Source: Variovorax paradoxus (GTDB lineage Bacteria; Pseudomonadota; Gammaproteobacteria; Burkholderiales; Burkholderiaceae_C). From it: a stretch of DNA of 64,000 bases. Positions 42,044-49,731 of this stretch are shown piece by piece; within the stretch, counting starts at the first letter, position 1, and every line of letters starts with the position of its first letter. The notes under the pieces are model-generated. The model saw nothing but the letters and a program-made list of their open reading frames with translations. It was not told the origin of the DNA and made no database searches. Made by a program: the position numbers and the translations under genes. The stretch is taken from NCBI RefSeq assembly GCF_030811855.1, contig NZ_JAUSRN010000017.1:62001-126000 (forward strand). Direction: 5' to 3'.

Positions 42044-42661
42044 ATGTTCGACCGCCTTATCAACTTATTTCGTCACGAGCCCGGGCTTCACGAGGAGCAA
42101 GCACCCGCCGGGCGGCGCATTGCGAGCGAATCACCGGCGGCGCCCGAAATCGGACAGGCGGCTAGCGGGACCAAATGCGCGTTGGAACGGTTCATGTGCT
42201 TGGTGACCGCTCACCTGGATGTCACGGAAGGCCGTCGCCTCACTGACGCAGTCCTCACCGGCTTCGATTCGCACGGTGACGCCGCCACTGCGTTCGAGGA
42301 AGGCATCCTCGGAGATCAGGGGCAGCAGCGCGGCCAATGGCTCGTCATCCAATGTGATTGGGACGCCCACGACGAGCTGGAATGGCAGGTCGCCGAGGTC
42401 GCCGCCACGTTCGGCATCCAAGGGCAATGGCGTTGGCCCTCGCGCGAACCGGAGACCAGAACCGTGCCTGCCGGCCTTAGCAATGTTGCGAACTGGATTG
42501 CACCGCTTGGCTATGAACTGCTGCATATTGACCTTGGCGGCGACGCTTACTACGCCCTCATGGTCAGGCGTGGCGACGCAGAGAATGCGCGCCAGGCGGC
42601 GGGCACTTCCGGACTGGACGTGCTCCGCACAACTGAGTTCGCGAGGGCGAATGCCAGTTGA
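42044..42661 (+). CDS. DUF6630-like hypothetical protein
   Basis: 205 residues. The middle and C-terminal parts (QWLVIQCDWDAHDELEWQVA, EVAATFGIQGQWRWP, LGYELLHIDLGGDAYYALMV) resemble the DUF6630 pattern of DWK...ELEWQ and nGYeLxxIdxGgDxYxxxvv. The N-terminal 45 residues are low-complexity. AGGGA lies upstream of the ATG. It is soluble. The function is unknown; such proteins are often found in toxin/immunity neighbourhoods. Confidence 0.6.
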   Translation: MFDRLINLFRHEPGLHEEQAPAGRRIASESPAAPEIGQAASGTKCALERFMCLVTAHLDVTEGRRLTDAVLTGFDSHGDAATAFEEGILGDQGQQRGQWLVIQCDWDAHDELEWQVAEVAATFGIQGQWRWPSREPETRTVPAGLSNVANWIAPLGYELLHIDLGGDAYYALMVRRGDAENARQAAGTSGLDVLRTTEFARANAS

Positions 42662-42855
42662 GCAAACCATTCGGTGCAGCTGCCGTCGAGAGTGGTCTTT
42701 AGCCAACTGCGGACATTCAAACCATCTACCCAACTTGAAGGAAGACGATGGGATACGCCCTGAGTTTGTCCACTTGAAGCGATGAGCAACTGGACTGTCA
42801 GACATGAAGTGTGGAGGACGACGCCCAAAGCGTTCGACCACGCGCTAGGGGCGCC

Positions 42856-43548
42856 ATGAACCGCGGCCTAGCTCTGCCGGAACTCAGCCCGACGCTTGGC
42901 CCTCTCGGCCGACGCCTCAGGTTCTTTGGTGCATTCGTCACCGTCGTCATCTGCGTATGGGTTCTTGTTCGCCCTCAGCCCTATTGGGCGGCAATCTTGG
43001 CGGCGTATGCGGCCGTCTTCAGCATCACTGTTGCACCACTTGCGGCGAACGACTATTTTCGATTACGGGAGCCTCGCGGCAACCCGCCGGATAGGACGAG
43101 AATCAACATCGCAGCGCCCTTGAGCTGTCTTTCAGCGGTACTCCTTATCCGCGCGGTCATGGACATGGACACGGTCGAGCTTGCCGAAGCAATATTCTTT
43201 GGGCTTCTGGCGGGTTCGATGTACGCACTGCTGCTGTGGGTCATTGTTCGGCGTGCATCCTTCGGTATCGCCGCTTTGGTTGGTGTGTTTCTTGGGCCAG
43301 CCGCTTTGCTTCACACGAACGCCGCAACGCTTTCGGCCCAGGGTTATATGGAACGAGGTGTCGTTTCCAACAAGTACGCGAGTTCGAAGCCGCGTCGCCA
43401 CGTTGTTGTGGCATCAATGGGCTCGAACAAAGTGGAATTGACCGTTCCGCAAGAGTCGTTTTCAAGCTATGCAGCAGGCCAAGAAATATGCATAGAAGTG
43501 CGCTCTGGTGCATTCGGCATACATGTTCGTTTCATTCGGGCTTGCTGA
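42856..43548 (+). CDS. hypothetical membrane protein, four to five TM segments
   Basis: 230 residues. TM segments are FFGAFVTVVICVWVLV, WAAILAAYAAVFSITVAPLA, LSCLSAVLLIRAVM, AIFFGLLAGSMYALLLWVIV and FGIAALVGVFLGPAAL. A soluble C-terminal domain (about 165-230) is beta-rich: HVVVASMGSNKVELTVPQES. It is not recognised. Start at ATG 42856; an upstream GTG (42811) adds only polar residues. Confidence 0.65.
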   Translation: MNRGLALPELSPTLGPLGRRLRFFGAFVTVVICVWVLVRPQPYWAAILAAYAAVFSITVAPLAANDYFRLREPRGNPPDRTRINIAAPLSCLSAVLLIRAVMDMDTVELAEAIFFGLLAGSMYALLLWVIVRRASFGIAALVGVFLGPAALLHTNAATLSAQGYMERGVVSNKYASSKPRRHVVVASMGSNKVELTVPQESFSSYAAGQEICIEVRSGAFGIHVRFIRAC

Positions 43549-43672
43549 TGGCCTACACACCCTTGCTCAGATGTCACGACAGGCTGCAGACGACCAATAG
43601 CCGTTGCCGGCGGCGGATTCAACCGGTCGATGCAACACACTTCGGACCCGAACCTTCTACACGGCCCCGCAG

Positions 43673-44404
43673 ATGAATTTCAGTGATCTTGCCCGCAAGG
43701 CCGCCAAGGGCTCCGGCCCGCTGTCCTACGGCGCCGCGGTTCATCCGGAAGACTTGATTCGGTTCTCACTCGCGTACGGCGCGGACGGTGCTGATGAGAT
43801 TGAGCGGCTCTGCAAGCAGCATGGATGGCACGAAGACGGCCTGCTGGCAGACGGAACAAGGGTAGCGCCGCTCGCGCGCTGGGCTGCAGCCTGCATTGCC
43901 TACGGCCGCGGCGGCGCTGCCTCATTGAGGCATTTGCTCGCCGATCGGACGATCGCGACGTTTGCCATTGCAGTTCTAAGCGAAGTTCGAACTGAATCTA
44001 GCGTAACGGTGTTGCTGGACTACTGCACGTCGACCACCGCTCTATCAGATGAGCCGGATGATCCGTTTTGGCGAGCACTGGGCGCGTTGAACGGATTGAT
44101 GAGCTTCGATGACGGGTTGGTGCCATCGCAAGAACAGCAGAAGAAGCTGCAATATCTGGTGATCAGAACTTTCTCCAACGCCAGGACGGCATATCAGCAG
44201 ACGCTTTGCCTGTGTGCGTTGAGAGGGGCGCCCATCGAAGGTTCATTGGAGTGGGCAAAAGCCCAGGCGGTGACTGATCCCGGTGCGATGCGCGCAAAAT
44301 CTGCCGCGATAAAGTCCCTCCGACATCGCCTTTCCGAGGCTTACATGCCGCCCAGTGCTGAGGAGAAGCGTCAGATCCGCAGGCAACGAGCGCTCAATGC
44401 TTAG
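43673..44404 (+). CDS. hypothetical protein, HEAT-like helical
   Basis: 243 residues. Successive helices (DEIERLCKQHGWHEDGLLAD, ASLRHLLADRTIATFAIAVL, SSVTVLLDYCTSTTALSDEP, SNARTAYQQTLCLCALRG) look like HEAT/ARM-type repeats. There is no signal peptide. The start at 43673 (MNFSDLARKAAKG) is preferred over 43604. The function is unknown. Confidence 0.65.
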   Translation: MNFSDLARKAAKGSGPLSYGAAVHPEDLIRFSLAYGADGADEIERLCKQHGWHEDGLLADGTRVAPLARWAAACIAYGRGGAASLRHLLADRTIATFAIAVLSEVRTESSVTVLLDYCTSTTALSDEPDDPFWRALGALNGLMSFDDGLVPSQEQQKKLQYLVIRTFSNARTAYQQTLCLCALRGAPIEGSLEWAKAQAVTDPGAMRAKSAAIKSLRHRLSEAYMPPSAEEKRQIRRQRALNA

Positions 44405-44446
44405 CGCGTTAGACCAGACTTTTCGCACCCAATCTAACGCCCGTCC

Positions 44447-44524
44447 ATGAACAACTGCGTCCTTGCTCTCGATCTCGAAGGTACCCTGGTTAGACGTGCC
44501 GGGCGCATTCCGGCAACGTATTAA
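44447..44524 (+). pseudogene. 5' stub of a HAD-family gene
   Basis: A 25-codon frame begins MNNCVLALDLEGTLVRRAG and ends at TAA. VLALDLEGTLV is the HAD motif I in its D-x-E-G-T-L variant. All later motifs are missing and the minus-strand gene begins to overlap the flank within 4 bases, so this is a truncated gene at a junction. Confidence 0.55.
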
Positions 44525-44527
44525 TCA

Positions 44528-45211
44528 CTAGTTGAATTCGCCAATCTGGACAAGAGGGCCGCGGAATGCTTCACTGAGATCGTGCACGAATTGCGTGGCG
44601 GGCAGAAGATGAACGTTTCGCGCAAAGCCCGGGAGGTCCTTGCCGAAATCAATCACCAGAGCCCCCCGCCAAAAACCATTGCATTTGGCCCAGCCAACGT
44701 TTTTTTGCGCGAATTCTGCGACATGCGCCCTCAACGTTGGCGGCGATGAGATGTCTGTCCCTGGGAAGGTGTCAGCGTAGAGATCGGATGAAAACTCACC
44801 ATCGATAGGTTCAAGGCGATTTCCTCTTCCATCGAGCGGCGGCTCCATCACCTCGAAGTAGATGCTGCTGTCCGAGGTTGTATGGATTCGATAGTCGTCC
44901 CCAACGAGCAAGGTTGTTCGCATGATGTAGCGGTCTGCGGGGCGAATTTCTGGATAGTAGGAAGGACCAGCCAGCTTCTCAACAGCGGCACCATCAACTT
45001 CACCGTAGACCACTGTGATCCCTCTGCCTGGTGCGGAGACGGTGGCAGGTTCCGTCGAGAGTTGCTCACCTCGCACCAGGTCAATGACTTTGTCTGGCCG
45101 GTCGCCCAACGACCACGCGCGAAGCACCTGTTCGACTCTTGATGCGGTATCCGCCTGCGGTCGCCACCGTGCATCGTCCACCACAAAAAAGTGTCGGTAT
45201 TCAATTCCCAT
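44528..45211 (-). CDS. hypothetical cytoplasmic protein
   Basis: 227 residues, not recognised. It starts MGIEYRHFFVVDDARWRPQA and continues with a tandem-like alpha/beta layout (RVEQVLRAWSLGDRPDKVID, YYPEIRPADRYIMRTTLLVG, VHLLPATQFVHDLSEAFRGP). There is no signal peptide or membrane segment. The layout resembles small single-domain immunity-like proteins, but I cannot name a family. Confidence 0.6.
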   Translation of the reverse strand: MGIEYRHFFVVDDARWRPQADTASRVEQVLRAWSLGDRPDKVIDLVRGEQLSTEPATVSAPGRGITVVYGEVDGAAVEKLAGPSYYPEIRPADRYIMRTTLLVGDDYRIHTTSDSSIYFEVMEPPLDGRGNRLEPIDGEFSSDLYADTFPGTDISSPPTLRAHVAEFAQKNVGWAKCNGFWRGALVIDFGKDLPGFARNVHLLPATQFVHDLSEAFRGPLVQIGEFN

Positions 45212-45355
45212 TGCGCCGCCGGATGCTGCGCGGATCAATCGTCCACGCCGTTGTTGATGACATCAAAAAATATACACAAAGGTCCGAGCTCTCGTCTTAA
45301 CGCCTCGGGCTTCAGGTGTCACTGGGTCGTCGAACGATGGCTGTGGACGACCCAG

Positions 45356-45877
45356 TCATACCACTGTCGGCAGCTTGTCATCGCGCAACAGGCCATCGAG
45401 TTCGGACCAGAGTTCATCACAGAGGCCGTGCCTGAGTGCGGATGCCTTGAAGACGGCGTGTTCGCCGTGATAGAGGCTCCAAAGGTCGCGATTGCCGTCG
45501 ATCACGCAGGCCCGTACGTTGGAGAGTCGGTCAGCCACCTTGACAACCAACGCTAGCTCCTGCGACCCTGTCACTTTGGCCAGCTTTGCGTATGTCTTCG
45601 ACTTGCGTTCTTTCCTGTTCGTCCCTGGTTCGTCTGTGAGGAGTTCCACGCACGCCGCGACTTTGTCGCCGAAGCGTGAACGCACCTCGACGACCGTGGC
45701 GCCGGTGTCTTCAACAACATCGTGCAAGTACCCGATGACCTGAGCCTCTGGTCCGTACGGCGCGAGCGTCGCCGCGTCCGCGTCCAGATGGTGTGAATAG
45801 GGGTGCGCTCCATACATCTGCGCCCCGTGCATGCTCAGGGCATAGGTGCGGGCAGCGGAGATTTCGGAGGTTGCCAT
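45356..45877 (-). CDS. HD-domain hydrolase, MESH1/(p)ppGpp-hydrolase-like
   Basis: 173 residues. The HD motifs are HPYSHHLDADAATL, YLHDVVEDTG (His52-Asp53, then Glu-Asp) and the metal-ligand aspartate in VVKVADRLSN. The size and motif order match stand-alone Spo-type hydrolases of (p)ppGpp (MESH1-like). There is no synthetase domain. The start at 45877 (MATSEISAA) is preferred; the longer frame would run through the 240-bp repeat. Partial loss of the terminal helices is not evident. Confidence 0.82.
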   Translation of the reverse strand: MATSEISAARTYALSMHGAQMYGAHPYSHHLDADAATLAPYGPEAQVIGYLHDVVEDTGATVVEVRSRFGDKVAACVELLTDEPGTNRKERKSKTYAKLAKVTGSQELALVVKVADRLSNVRACVIDGNRDLWSLYHGEHAVFKASALRHGLCDELWSELDGLLRDDKLPTVV

Positions 45878-45910
45878 GGTGGGATTCTGGCCGAGGACGC
45901 CGAGGCCGTT

Positions 45911-46149
45911 GGATGGTTGCGGACCCAGCGTGCGCACTTTTCCACACATCGCCCGCACCAATTCTCGACAAATGTCACACGGAGGTTTTGAAGGAGGAGG
46001 GCGCTTCCTACATTGATTACTCGGATGCTTGTGCATTTCGCGAATGAAAACCGCGCGACGCAGGGCCTTGTCAATGTTTTCCAACCTTTATCTCATGGCC
46101 GCGCCGCATCGATCAGTCTGGAGTGAATTGCTCGGTGCATGGGAGCCCG
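45911..46149. repeat. 240-bp direct repeat, copy B
   Basis: Second copy of 41155-41394; it is one base shorter (a deletion near CAGGGC). It begins 34 bases upstream of the HD-hydrolase start and precedes small plus-strand genes. Weaker similarity to copy A continues to about 46190. Differences are scattered and include changes in every frame, so strong protein-level selection is not obvious. Confidence 0.85.
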
Positions 46150-46250
46150 GCGCTGCTGCGGTCAACGTCGACCCCGCCCGCCAAAGGGCCGGCAGGGGTC
46201 TGCCGCTTCATCGCGGCCATGGCCGAGGTGGTATCGGACGCAGCCGGCGA

Positions 46251-46553
46251 ATGAGGTACGGAGCGGCCGCGCTGGCGCTGCTGAAAATGGACTTCCTGAA
46301 GCACACACAGGTGGTCGAACTTTCCAACGAAGAGGCCCTGCAGGAATGCCTGCGCGTCCAGATCCCACCCTTCTGGCCGATGCCTGTCGCTGATTTATCC
46401 GTTCGCACGGTCAGCCTAGCCGACCGCGGCGGAACGCCCTTCACCGTGGATAGGCGCGAGGTGAGTCGTGAAGAAACACTTGACTGGGATTCCTGGCCTG
46501 GTTGCCGCCTGGTTGGCGCTGGCCCTTGGCTTGTCCGGCTTCTTTCTCGTTGA
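46251..46553 (+). CDS. doubtful small hypothetical protein
   Basis: An open frame of 100 codons begins MRYGAAALALLKMDFLKHTQ and includes VELSNEEALQECLRVQIPPF. It has no signal peptide, weak initiation context and overlaps the next gene by 86 bases. It may be the decayed counterpart of the gene following repeat copy A. Confidence 0.25.
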   Translation: MRYGAAALALLKMDFLKHTQVVELSNEEALQECLRVQIPPFWPMPVADLSVRTVSLADRGGTPFTVDRREVSREETLDWDSWPGCRLVGAGPWLVRLLSR

Positions 46554-46881
46554 CGCAGAGAGCCGAACGCTGGCGGCCATGGCCTGCGCTGCCATGAGCA
46601 GCGGGATCCTGTGGGCCACGGCGATCTGCGGAGTGGTCTATTTTTCGGTCGGCACCGTCAGTTTGTTGATGGTGTTCAGCGGCGGCAAGCCGGGCATGGC
46701 GATGGACCCGACACTCACCACCAACGACTACTTCTGTGAATTCTCGGACGAGTACCTGACCAACGATGCGAGATCGGCGCGCGAGCGCGTGTTCAAGTAC
46801 GGCGTAGGGTTCCTTGCGATCCTGTTTTTGGGCGCCTTCTCGGGCTCACTTGTTGGATATCTTTCGTTGGGAATGGCCTGA
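46468..46881 (+). CDS. hypothetical membrane protein, three TM segments
   Basis: 137 residues with GTG start (GAGGTGA-like site upstream). TM segments are GLVAAWLALALGLSGFFLV, LWATAICGVVYFSVGTVSLL and VGFLAILFLGAFSGSLVGYL. A short soluble loop (DPTLTTNDYFCEFSDEYLTN) separates TM2 and TM3. It is not recognised. It lies 14 bases before the secreted-protein gene. Confidence 0.6.
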   Translation: MKKHLTGIPGLVAAWLALALGLSGFFLVDAESRTLAAMACAAMSSGILWATAICGVVYFSVGTVSLLMVFSGGKPGMAMDPTLTTNDYFCEFSDEYLTNDARSARERVFKYGVGFLAILFLGAFSGSLVGYLSLGMA

Positions 46882-46895
46882 ACAAACATGAACAA

Positions 46896-47348
46896 ATGAA
46901 CAAGAGATTTTGCCTATCGCTGGCTGCCATTGCGTGCTGTGCATGTGCCTCTGCAGAGACCTTCGTGTTGCCCATCGAGGAGGATGCAGGCTTCGTGGTG
47001 GAAACGGATTGGCGAGGTCACACATCGCTCGCCGAGACCCGCTTGAGTACCGGTGAGCGAAGCGCTGCGTTCCAGTCTCAGGGGCGCGTTGAAGCGCTCG
47101 ACATGCGGCAAGCTGGAGATCGAGAGATTTTGGAAGCGATCTTTTCGGATGCCGGAGGTCGAGCAGAATGTCAGGCGCTCGCGCTCCTGGTTCTTTGCAG
47201 AAAAACGAGAGGCTTGGCCATCAAGGTGCGCTCGAGTTCAGAGGCTTTCGTTTCCAAAACGGGTTTCCTCTGGTGCATCGATGGCCTGGCCGGACGCGGC
47301 GGCTGCAAGGAGACCGCACCGGAGTCATCGGCCAGGGTCCGGCCCTAG
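46896..47348 (+). CDS. secreted hypothetical protein
   Basis: 150 residues. The signal peptide is MNKRFCLSLAAIACCACASA with AxA-type cleavage before ETFVLPIEE. The mature domain has cysteines in RAECQALALLVLCRKTRG and FLWCIDGLAGRGGC, consistent with periplasmic disulfides. It is not recognised. A frameshifted remnant of its 5' end occurs at 41880-41980. The cluster of small secreted/membrane proteins around it is unexplained. Confidence 0.65.
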   Translation: MNKRFCLSLAAIACCACASAETFVLPIEEDAGFVVETDWRGHTSLAETRLSTGERSAAFQSQGRVEALDMRQAGDREILEAIFSDAGGRAECQALALLVLCRKTRGLAIKVRSSSEAFVSKTGFLWCIDGLAGRGGCKETAPESSARVRP

Positions 47349-47508
47349 CTAAGCAGCCGTTCGTACTCTTGCTATGCCGTGGAGCGAGCCGATGAAGCGG
47401 ACCGGCTGCATTTGTAATCCCCAATGAGGTGAGCTCCACCTATCAGTCGTACATCAATGGGCCCCCGTGCACTTCACATCAATTCTTCCTCGTCCAAAAG
47501 ATTCCGCT

Positions 47509-48123
47509 ATGTCTCCCTGGCTCGGCCGCCATATCGTTCGGCAGGCACTGCTCGCTATCTCGATCTACCAAAGCCCACTGTGCGCTCATGCGATGCATGA
47601 ATCCGACCACCACAATGCGGCAGATCCCCTGACGACTTGCATCCTCTCAACACTCGACTTGAGCAAGGCGGAGGAGCTCGGAGGGTTGGTGGCTGCAGGC
47701 GGCAAGTACTGGGTGACGTCGCCCAGCGGCGGGGTTCTGGACCCCTACATTCTGAAGAACCTTGATCGTAACGATCCCGTCCAGCGTGAGTCGTTCATCG
47801 CCGCAAATAGCGCAGAGAGCTTGATCTCTGCTGCGCAGATTGCAGCCGCAGACAAATGCGGCATCGATGAAGACGAGTTCGAACTCGTGGGAGGCGCCTC
47901 GCTCGCACTTGAGTGGGGCAATGCCCCTCCTGACTTTGGAAAAGGATTTACCAGTCGAGAGCAAAAGGCCATCGTCGCGTTCAAGACAATTCGATCAACC
48001 TTGCTGAGCTCGCAAGAGTTTCTACAAGGCTATCAGCGCGCCACGTCCGAACGCGAGCGGCTCAAGAAGAAAGCCGGAAATTATTCAGCAGACCCGACCA
48101 GTCGAACGACTCTACAGCAATGA
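47509..48123 (+). CDS. hypothetical exported protein
   Basis: 204 residues. The N-terminus (WLGRHIVRQALLAISIYQSP, LCAHA) looks like a signal peptide. The mature part has two cysteines (TTCILSTLDLSKAEELGGLV; DKCGIDEDEFELVG) and a basic helical tail (RATSERERLKKKAGNYS). It is not recognised. A GTG at 47467 would add 14 residues. It overlaps the following lipoprotein gene by ATGA. Confidence 0.6.
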   Translation: MSPWLGRHIVRQALLAISIYQSPLCAHAMHESDHHNAADPLTTCILSTLDLSKAEELGGLVAAGGKYWVTSPSGGVLDPYILKNLDRNDPVQRESFIAANSAESLISAAQIAAADKCGIDEDEFELVGGASLALEWGNAPPDFGKGFTSREQKAIVAFKTIRSTLLSSQEFLQGYQRATSERERLKKKAGNYSADPTSRTTLQQ

Positions 48124-48515
48124 AATCTTCCCTGATCCTCTTGGTTGTCGCCTGCTGCACCGGCTGCGCAACTCGACCCTCCGCAGTTGAGGAGCGCGTG
48201 TCCATCCCACCAGGTGCCGAGGTGCTCCTCGAGAAAGCCTATCGAATTGTGGATGCCTACCAGCGTGACGACGCAACAGCATGGTCAGAGCTCGTCTGCA
48301 GCAAGGACGGCCTCTCGAAGGTGAAGTTTCTTGGGACATTCACTTCGCCACGTCTGGTGTCTGTTGCTGCGGTCTCGGCGGCCGGCAACGCGAACCGGGA
48401 ATATCGGTGGCCGGTGGTTGCCATCGAAGTGAAAGCCGAGCGCTACCCGGTCGGCAATCTGCTGCTTCGATTCGTGGAAATCGCCGAAGAGAGGTGCGTT
48501 GCCTTTCTCTTCTAG
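48120..48515 (+). CDS. putative lipoprotein
   Basis: 131 residues. The signal peptide carries a lipobox-like VACCTGC followed by ATRPSAVEERV. The mature domain is small and beta-rich: ILRIVDAYQRDD-like helix, then SVAAVSAAGNANREYRWPVV. It is co-translated with the upstream exported protein. The family is not recognised. Confidence 0.6.
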   Translation: MKSSLILLVVACCTGCATRPSAVEERVSIPPGAEVLLEKAYRIVDAYQRDDATAWSELVCSKDGLSKVKFLGTFTSPRLVSVAAVSAAGNANREYRWPVVAIEVKAERYPVGNLLLRFVEIAEERCVAFLF

Positions 48516-49032
48516 CCCGGTGCGCGGCTTCGATGGCTCGACGAGCCTGATGGGCGAGTGCGGCAGGCCGGTTCGGAACGACCTCGGGCGGGCCATGGGG
48601 CCGAGCGGTGCGGTTTTCCAGAGCCACCCTTCCATTGGGCAACGGCAGCATTGGGCGGCCGGGAGCGGTCGATCGGCCCTGCTGCATGCGAGCTAGCGGC
48701 AGCAGTTCATCGCCGTTCGCTGGCCGGGAAGAACACGTCAATGCCGAGATGTCGATGCGATAGGAGAGGGTGTCGATCGCGGATAGTCGGGGCCGAAGTA
48801 TTTCCGGCATCAATCGAAGAAAAGATCATGGTGAAGTTCCTCGAGGGCGGGGGTAATGCCGATCCGGGCGAGGTCCGTGAAATCGTGCCGCATTCGGCCG
48901 CTCGTTTGCGCCCTCGAGGTCTCCGTGCGGGCCGAGTGCGGATAGCCTGCCTTCGGACCCAGTTGGATCCGCAGCTCGCGCGGTCTCGCCGCACCGGCTG
49001 AAGTGAACTATTTCTTGAACGGGAGATTTCAG
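48516..49032. other. 500-bp interval without a recognised gene
   Basis: Frames open on both strands (for example 48558-49001 plus and 48707-48994 minus) are arginine/proline-rich and lack motifs, as expected of non-coding high-GC DNA. Confidence 0.5.
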
Positions 49033-49365
49033 ATGACAGGTCGATTCGAACTGAGCAAGAGTCCCAATGGCCAATATCGCTTCGTCCTCAAGGCGGCGAA
49101 TGCACTCACCATTCTGACCAGCGAGCAGTATGAAACCAAGCGCGCGGCGCAGAACGGCATTGCGTCGGTGCAAAGCAACTGCGGATCCGATGATCGGTAC
49201 GAGAGGAAAGTCGCGGCCGACAAAAGGGTCTACTTCAACTTGAGAGCTGCCAATAATCATGTCATCGGCACCAGCCAGATGTACACGACAGAGCAGGCCC
49301 GTGAGGTGGGGATTGCGTCGGTCAAGACCAACGGTTCGACGGAGGACATCGACGACAACACTTGA
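49033..49365 (+). CDS. YegP-family (DUF1508) protein
   Basis: 110 residues made of two DUF1508 repeats. Repeat 1 is GRFELSKSPNGQYRFVLKAA then QNGIASVQSNC; repeat 2 is DKRVYFNLRAANNHVIGTSQ then EVGIASVKTNG. These match the YegP tandem fold (F-NLKAxNGQ-I-xS, G-Ixs-VkxN). GGGAGA precedes the ATG at 49033. The function is unknown. It is transcribed in the direction of the large operon beginning 94 bases downstream. Confidence 0.88.
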   Translation: MTGRFELSKSPNGQYRFVLKAANALTILTSEQYETKRAAQNGIASVQSNCGSDDRYERKVAADKRVYFNLRAANNHVIGTSQMYTTEQAREVGIASVKTNGSTEDIDDNT

Positions 49366-49458
49366 TCCGCACCTGAGCAAGCGGCATTTCTTCAAATATT
49401 TGATATTTCGCATGCGAGCATAGTCCGCGAATTACAAGAGCAGATCGAAGGGACCAAA

Positions 49459-49725
49459 GTGCATGCGCAAGAGTTCAGTTCCGATTGGCCCGCCGCACTG
49501 GACGACATGCTCGAATTCATTTCGCTGACGCAACTGTCGCTCGGCCAAGGTCGAGCGGCGCGGGTCAAGGTCAGCGTGTCGCGCGAGCGTGTGGCCGCCG
49601 ACGTGCTTCAGCCACACATTGGTCGCTTCCGCGATCGACTCCTGCAACAGTTGCCGGGCGTGCGACTCGAATTCACGGCCGGTCATCACGCGGCGCATCG
49701 CGTCGAAGTTCACTTCGGAAGCTGA
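49459..49725 (+). CDS. hypothetical protein heading the FHA-kinase-SEDS operon
   Basis: 88 residues with a GTG start. It is not recognised. It begins with a helical segment (WPAALDDMLEFISLTQLSLG) followed by ARVKVSVSRERVAADVLQPH and RLEFTAGHHAAHRVEVHFGS. The start is 6 bases before the FHA gene's ATG counted from its stop, so the two are co-transcribed. It may bind the FHA protein. Confidence 0.6.
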   Translation: MHAQEFSSDWPAALDDMLEFISLTQLSLGQGRAARVKVSVSRERVAADVLQPHIGRFRDRLLQQLPGVRLEFTAGHHAAHRVEVHFGS

Positions 49726-49731
49726 ACGCCA

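Noticed and set aside
49400..49424. TTGATA and CATAGT as a promoter for the kinase-SEDS operon
   Set aside because: The spacing is 13 bases, too short for a sigma-70 promoter.
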